Positions 50,803 through 54,745 of a stretch of 54,745 nucleotides of DNA are shown one piece after another. The position numbers and the translations under genes were made by a program. Position 1 is the first letter of the stretch; every line of letters starts with the position of its first letter. The DNA comes from Brevundimonas sp. ASV9. GTDB lineage: Bacteria > Pseudomonadota > Alphaproteobacteria > Caulobacterales > Caulobacteraceae. The notes below the pieces were generated by a model. The model was not told the origin of the DNA. It saw only the letters and a program-made list of their open reading frames with translations, and searched no databases. The stretch covers positions 1-54,745 of the forward strand of contig NZ_JAELUF010000010.1 in NCBI RefSeq assembly GCF_016429195.1, given 5' to 3'.

Positions 50803-51812
50803 TCGTGCGGAGGCGCCGTGCTTTCTCTGGCGATGAACTGATGGGGGACAGCACCCTCCGCCTCACCATCCCGCCCCAAGATGACGGCGGCCGACCGGGC
50901 CATTTCGGCGACCGGCTGGCGAATGGTGGTCAGAGTGGGCCAGACGCTCGCGGCCAGATAGGTGTCATCGAAACCCGCTACCGAAATATCGCCCGGCGTC
51001 GACAGGCCTGCCGCATGAACGGCGGCCAGCACCCCGGCGGCCATGTCGTCGTTGCTCGCGAAGATGGCCGTCGGTCGGGGCGAACGAGCCAGCAGCCTCT
51101 GGCCGGCCTCAAAACCGGAACGATAGGTGAAGTCGCCCGCCTCGGCCCACATCTTGGCGCCCGCAACCGCATCGACGGCGGCCTGAGCGCCTTGGCGGCG
51201 ATCGGCGCTGGCGCTCTGGTCGCGATGGCCCTCGACAAAGCCGACCACGCGGTGGCCCAGTCCCAGCAGATGCCGCGTCATCTCATGCGCTGCGCCTTGG
51301 TCGTCCACCCGCAGTGAGATCAGACCCTCACGAAGCGCGGGCGCGGCCAGGACCACTGCCTTCATGCCGCTCTGGGCGATGGCGTCCAGTGTCGCCGCTG
51401 ATTCGCCCAGAGGCGGCGGCACGATCACCCCTTGGGCCCCGCCGGCCGCAAGCCTCTGCACGGCCTCACGCTCCTCGTCCGGCGCGCCCGGTCGAGACGG
51501 TTCGATCAGCAGCAGCAGCCCCACCGACCGCGCCCCGTCCAGGGCGCCGGACAGGAGTTCGGCCAGATAGGCGCTGGACGGGTTGGCGTAGAGCAGACCG
51601 ATCCGCCCGCCCCCGGCCCGCGCCAGGATCCGCGCTGCCGGATCGGGCACATAGCCGGTCTCGCGGATGATGGCCTCGACACGCTCGCGCGTCGCCTCGC
51701 GTACCCGCGCATCGCCGTTGACCACCCGCGATACGGTCATGGGCGATACACCGGCGAGACGCGCAATGTCGCCCATGGTGTGATTGCGGCGAGGAGTCTG
51801 TTGATCGGTCAC
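50799..51812 (-). CDS. xylR: LacI-family repressor of the xylose operon
   Basis: A 337-residue LacI-type regulator. The helix-turn-helix MGDIARLAGVSPMTVSRVVNG (13-33) and hinge YVPDPAARILARAGGGRIGLL are followed by a periplasmic-binding-protein-like sugar domain (IFASNDDMAAGVLAAVHAAGLSTPGDISVAGFDDTYLA). It lies immediately upstream of xylX, reads the same way, and its stop codon overlaps the xylX -35. This places it as the local repressor released by xylose. In Caulobacter crescentus xylR is unlinked, so the adjacency is a difference. The start is GTG at 51812 or ATG at 51776; neither has a strong ribosome site. Confidence 0.9.
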   Translation of the reverse strand: MTDQQTPRRNHTMGDIARLAGVSPMTVSRVVNGDARVREATRERVEAIIRETGYVPDPAARILARAGGGRIGLLYANPSSAYLAELLSGALDGARSVGLLLLIEPSRPGAPDEEREAVQRLAAGGAQGVIVPPPLGESAATLDAIAQSGMKAVVLAAPALREGLISLRVDDQGAAHEMTRHLLGLGHRVVGFVEGHRDQSASADRRQGAQAAVDAVAGAKMWAEAGDFTYRSGFEAGQRLLARSPRPTAIFASNDDMAAGVLAAVHAAGLSTPGDISVAGFDDTYLAASVWPTLTTIRQPVAEMARSAAVILGRDGEAEGAVPHQFIARESTAPPHD

Positions 51813-51942
51813 GGCAAGGACAGCAGCACGCTCAACACGGCGCGTCCACCGTTCCCGCGCCCATCGCGCGATGTTCGCCGAAACCCGCTTGCGATCATAG
51901 GCAGATCGCTGCTGCCCGCACCGACGTCAGACACACTCGCGC

Positions 51943-53517
51943 TCAGTGATCGGACGCCGCGCCGATTTCGACCAGCACCACATCCTGGACACGCATCGGC
52001 AAATCCACCTGCGCCGTTCCGTCAGCGCCGGCGGTGATTGTGACGGTCCGGTGCTCGTCCAGGGTCAAGGTTTGCAGTGTCCCCAACTGCTCTTCGGACA
52101 GCGTCGCGGGCGACCCCATTTCGAGATAGGCGGTGTAGGCGTCATTGGATTTGAAGCCGACGCGTCGGACCGAGGCGGAGTGGACGCCCGGACGAAGGCC
52201 GCTCAGTGCAATCCGCAGCGGCGCGGCCGCCGCCGGCTCGCGCACCTGACGGAAGAACGGCCGATTGCTGACCGGCTGATCCGGCAGTTCATAGCGCCAG
52301 GCCAGCACCTGAACCGCGCCGTCCTTCAGCGTGGCGATGCTCTGATCATCGCCGGTCGGCAGTTCGCGGTCGTCCAGGCTGTTCAAGTACTTGTAAGCGA
52401 ACCACGTCGCCTTGCGCACGCCCTGCGGATTCATCAGCCCGAAGCCGCCGTCGAACGGCTTCGTCTGCGGACCAGGCTCCTCGAACAGGTCGCTGTAGGC
52501 CCAGTAGCTCATGCCCTGAGCCAGACCTTCGCTACGACGTAGCTTGTCCAGCACATAGGCCGCGCCGAAATAGTCGTCGTGGATCGGATCGCGCGGATTG
52601 TAGCTGGAGCTCCATTCCGTGAAGAACAGCGGCAGGCCCGGACGCGTCGAAGCCTCGATCTCAGCCCTCACCTTGCGTACGTCGCTGACGATGGCGTCAG
52701 GGTTGCGCGACAGCTTGTTGTCGCCTTCGCCCTTCTCGTCCAGAAAGCCGCCTTCGACGCCATAGGTGTGGGTAGTGACGAAATCGACCGGCAGATCGTG
52801 CTGTTCGGCATAGGCAAGAAAAGCCGGAACCCAGTCGGCGCCTGCCGTGGAAGGCCCGCCGACGCGCAAGGCGGGATCGATTGCCTTGATGGTGCGGACC
52901 GTACGCCCATAGTAGTCGAAGTAGGCGGCCTGATCGGCCCCTTCCCAAAAACCGGCCAGGTTCGGCTCGTTCCAGAACTCGAAATACCAGCTCCGCACTT
53001 CCTCGGCGCCATAGCGGTCGATGAGATGCCTTACGAAGGCGTCGATCAGACCTGTCCATTTCTCCGGCTGCGGTTGCGAGGTGTTGCCCTTCCAATAGAA
53101 GAGCGTCTGGTCCGAGGTCTTCATCGCATCGGGCGTGAAGCCCAGCTCGATGAAGGGCTTGATCCCCATCGCCAGGAAGCTGTCGTACAGATGATCGATC
53201 CGCGTCCAGTCGTAGACCGGGCGCCCGTCCACTTCACGATAGACGCCCATGTCGTCATGGAAGATGTCGTGGAAGCGGATGTAGCGGAAACCCAGCTCGT
53301 CGCGGGCCGTCTTCAACTGCGCCAAAGCCTCGGGACGGATCGTCGTGCCGGGATAGTCGGCGCCGACCGAGAACTCGGCCATGCGATCGCGGGGCGTGGA
53401 CGCACCGCCGACATCGATCGAAATCACCCTTGGTTCTGGCGTATGGGCGTTCGCATCCATAGAGGCGCCGACGAGGGTTGCGACCAGCACCAAACCTTTG
53501 ATGTGTAAATACTTCAC
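51943..53517 (-). CDS. GH39 beta-xylosidase, exported
   Basis: A 524-residue glycoside hydrolase of family 39 that releases xylose from xylo-oligosaccharides. A signal peptide occupies residues 1-24 (LVLVATLVGASMDANAH), so it acts in the periplasm or outside. The retaining catalytic pair is visible: acid/base E184 in FEFWNEPNLAGFW and nucleophile E301 in LPLFFTEWSSSYNPRD. RFHDIFHDDMGVY, a substrate-binding FVTTHTYGVEG and a C-terminal beta-sandwich (about 420-520) are also present. It lies upstream of xylR on the same strand, so it could be read through into the regulator and operon. It gives the cluster its link to xylan. Confidence 0.92.
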   Translation of the reverse strand: MKYLHIKGLVLVATLVGASMDANAHTPEPRVISIDVGGASTPRDRMAEFSVGADYPGTTIRPEALAQLKTARDELGFRYIRFHDIFHDDMGVYREVDGRPVYDWTRIDHLYDSFLAMGIKPFIELGFTPDAMKTSDQTLFYWKGNTSQPQPEKWTGLIDAFVRHLIDRYGAEEVRSWYFEFWNEPNLAGFWEGADQAAYFDYYGRTVRTIKAIDPALRVGGPSTAGADWVPAFLAYAEQHDLPVDFVTTHTYGVEGGFLDEKGEGDNKLSRNPDAIVSDVRKVRAEIEASTRPGLPLFFTEWSSSYNPRDPIHDDYFGAAYVLDKLRRSEGLAQGMSYWAYSDLFEEPGPQTKPFDGGFGLMNPQGVRKATWFAYKYLNSLDDRELPTGDDQSIATLKDGAVQVLAWRYELPDQPVSNRPFFRQVREPAAAAPLRIALSGLRPGVHSASVRRVGFKSNDAYTAYLEMGSPATLSEEQLGTLQTLTLDEHRTVTITAGADGTAQVDLPMRVQDVVLVEIGAASDH

Positions 53518-53547
53518 AGGCGTCGCCCTCGAGTTGTGGATCTGGAT

Positions 53548-54745
53548 TTAGGCGCGTATCGGTGCAGCGTCGTCGTGATCACCGGTCGTGCCCAGTTCGC
53601 CCCGCGCCCTCGCCTTCCTGCCGTAAACCCCTTCGAACAGGGGTGAGGCCATTAGCGTGGTGATGATGGCCATCAGCACCAGGATGGAGAAGAGGGCCGG
53701 GCCAATGACGCCCTTTTGCAGGCCGATGTTGATGATGATCAGCTCCATCAGGCCGCGCGCGTTCATAAGGGCGCCGATGCCCATGGCCGTGGCGTTGTCC
53801 TGACCCGTCAGGCGCGCGGCGGCCCAGCAGGCGCCGCCCTTGGCCAGTATAGAGCCCAGCAGGATAACGACGGTGACGGCCAGCAGCCCCAAGCTGTTGA
53901 CCATGGTCAGCTGGGTGTTCAGCCCCGAGAAGGTGAAGAACATCGGCAGCAGCACCAGCACCGCGAACGGCTCCAGCTGACGCTTGACCTCATCGCTCAA
54001 GACGCCGCGCGGCATGGCGACGCCCAGGATGAAGCCGCCGAAGACGGCGTGAATGCCCACCGCGTCCATGGCCCAGGCGCTGAGCATGAAAAGGATCAGC
54101 ACGATCCCCAGCACGGTCGGGCTGAGCCGCCCTTCCCGCTCCACGATCCGGCCCAGCGGCGCCAGCAGCTTCGGGCCCAGCGTCAGCATGAACAGGGCGA
54201 AGGCGCCGCCCCCCGCGATGGCTGTCACCGCCACCATCGGCCCCGCGCCGAAGCTGGCCAGGACGATGGCCAGGACGCACCAGGCGCCGGCGTCGTCGAT
54301 AGCGCCGGCCGCCAACGACAGCGAACCCAGCCGCGTGCCGCTGAGCCCCCGCTCATGGATGATGCGCGCCAGCATGGGAAAGGCGGTGATCGAGATGGCC
54401 GCGCCCATGAACAGCATGGCCTGCCAGGTCTGGATACCCCGCCCGAACAGACCCTCAGCGACCAGCCAGGGCGCAAGGGCGATGGCGACCAAGAACGGCG
54501 CCGCCATCCCCGCCAGCGACACGGCGGCCGCACTTTTCGCATTGGCCCTGAAGTGATCGCGACGGAAGCCCAGCCCGACCAGGAACATATACAGGCCGAC
54601 GCCCAACTGGGCCCCGACGAACAGGATCGACCGCGATTCCCTGGGGAACAGGGCCGCCTGCAGATCGGGCGCCAGCAGGCCGAACAGCGACGGGCCAAGG
54701 ATCACCCCGGCGATCATCTCGCCCACCACCTGCGGCTGGCCCAGG
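53548..54745 (-). CDS. CPA2-type cation:proton antiporter (N-terminus beyond window)
   Basis: The visible 399 codons form a Na+/H+-exchanger-fold membrane protein. The frame remains open to the edge, and the first visible residues LGQPQVVGEMIAGVILGPSLFG are the conserved first-helix region. The true start therefore lies a short way outside. FLVGLGFRRDHFR, AISITAFPMLARIIHERGLSGTRLGSLSLAAGAIDDAGAWCVLAIVLA (with the ion-binding aspartate pair in IDDAGAW) and GIGALMNARGLMELIIINIGL are typical of CPA2. No RCK/TrkA nucleotide-binding domain follows; the protein ends soon after the membrane part. It is 30 bp downstream of the GH39 start and runs the same way, so it is probably an upstream neighbour rather than a xylose gene. 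Confidence 0.9.
   Translation of the reverse strand, partial: LGQPQVVGEMIAGVILGPSLFGLLAPDLQAALFPRESRSILFVGAQLGVGLYMFLVGLGFRRDHFRANAKSAAAVSLAGMAAPFLVAIALAPWLVAEGLFGRGIQTWQAMLFMGAAISITAFPMLARIIHERGLSGTRLGSLSLAAGAIDDAGAWCVLAIVLASFGAGPMVAVTAIAGGGAFALFMLTLGPKLLAPLGRIVEREGRLSPTVLGIVLILFMLSAWAMDAVGIHAVFGGFILGVAMPRGVLSDEVKRQLEPFAVLVLLPMFFTFSGLNTQLTMVNSLGLLAVTVVILLGSILAKGGACWAAARLTGQDNATAMGIGALMNARGLMELIIINIGLQKGVIGPALFSILVLMAIITTLMASPLFEGVYGRKARARGELGTTGDHDDAAPIRA

Overview
The window is a GC-rich alphaproteobacterial chromosome segment, most likely from the Caulobacteraceae and probably Brevundimonas-like. The reasons are the large TonB-dependent receptor, an alphaproteobacterial-type gshA, a PdeA-like protein with the variant GEDEF motif known from Caulobacter, a Caulobacter-type xylose (Weimberg) gene set, and pervasive high-GC third positions. 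No rRNA, tRNA, CRISPR array, IS element or prophage was recognised. About 52 protein genes are supported; the first and last are cut by the window ends.

Layout. 1-4085: TonB receptor (cut) and nhaA, both minus. 4300-7221: selO, a DUF2975 membrane protein paired with a small Cro/CI-type regulator behind three TATCGATA boxes, and a DoxX-like gene behind a promoter carrying a 13-bp triple repeat. 7358-11013: a MerR (LiuR-like) regulator and two acyl-CoA dehydrogenases, separated by a REP-like inverted repeat. 11100-13984: rsmE, gshA and an unknown exported protein. 14058-19860: a PAS hybrid kinase, parDE fused by overlaps to a DUF72 gene, a zinc alcohol dehydrogenase, phbB and a secreted DUF4908-like protein. 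19857-25705: gloB, a methyltransferase, a SixA-like phosphatase, DUF952, pyrD, a membrane hybrid kinase and vsr. 25748-27807: peroxiredoxin, YqgE and an outer-membrane barrel.

27947-32301 is a persulfide/sulfide module. A two-cysteine ArsR sensor, a rhodanese-YgaP-like protein, a TauE/SafE exporter and a fused PP2C phosphatase-Ser/Thr kinase are read leftward. A persulfide-dioxygenase-like metallo-hydrolase is read rightward from the same palindrome-rich intergenic region. 32305-36097: pdeA-like c-di-GMP phosphodiesterase, RimJ-like acetyltransferase, and a divergent TetR/metal-dependent hydrolase pair. 36174-41170: DUF1800-DUF1501 pair, SulP transporter, a small unknown protein and a cold-shock gene with a clear terminator.

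41230-44099 is a low-coding, partly AT-rich islet. It holds a frameshifted barstar-like immunity gene, three small unknown genes and an FMN reductase. 44100-53517 is a xylose/xylan utilisation cluster on the minus strand: xylR, xylX, xylB, an MFS sugar porter, xylA (ketoglutarate semialdehyde dehydrogenase), xylC (lactonase), an aldose 1-epimerase, and a GH39 beta-xylosidase upstream. A perfect 14-bp palindrome lies at the xylX promoter. The xylonate dehydratase expected for the pathway is not in the window. The right end is a cut CPA2-type cation/proton antiporter.

I did not find a clear candidate for an entirely new system. The best leads are the kinase-phosphatase linked to persulfide genes, the orphan immunity islet, and several unassigned tandem operators.
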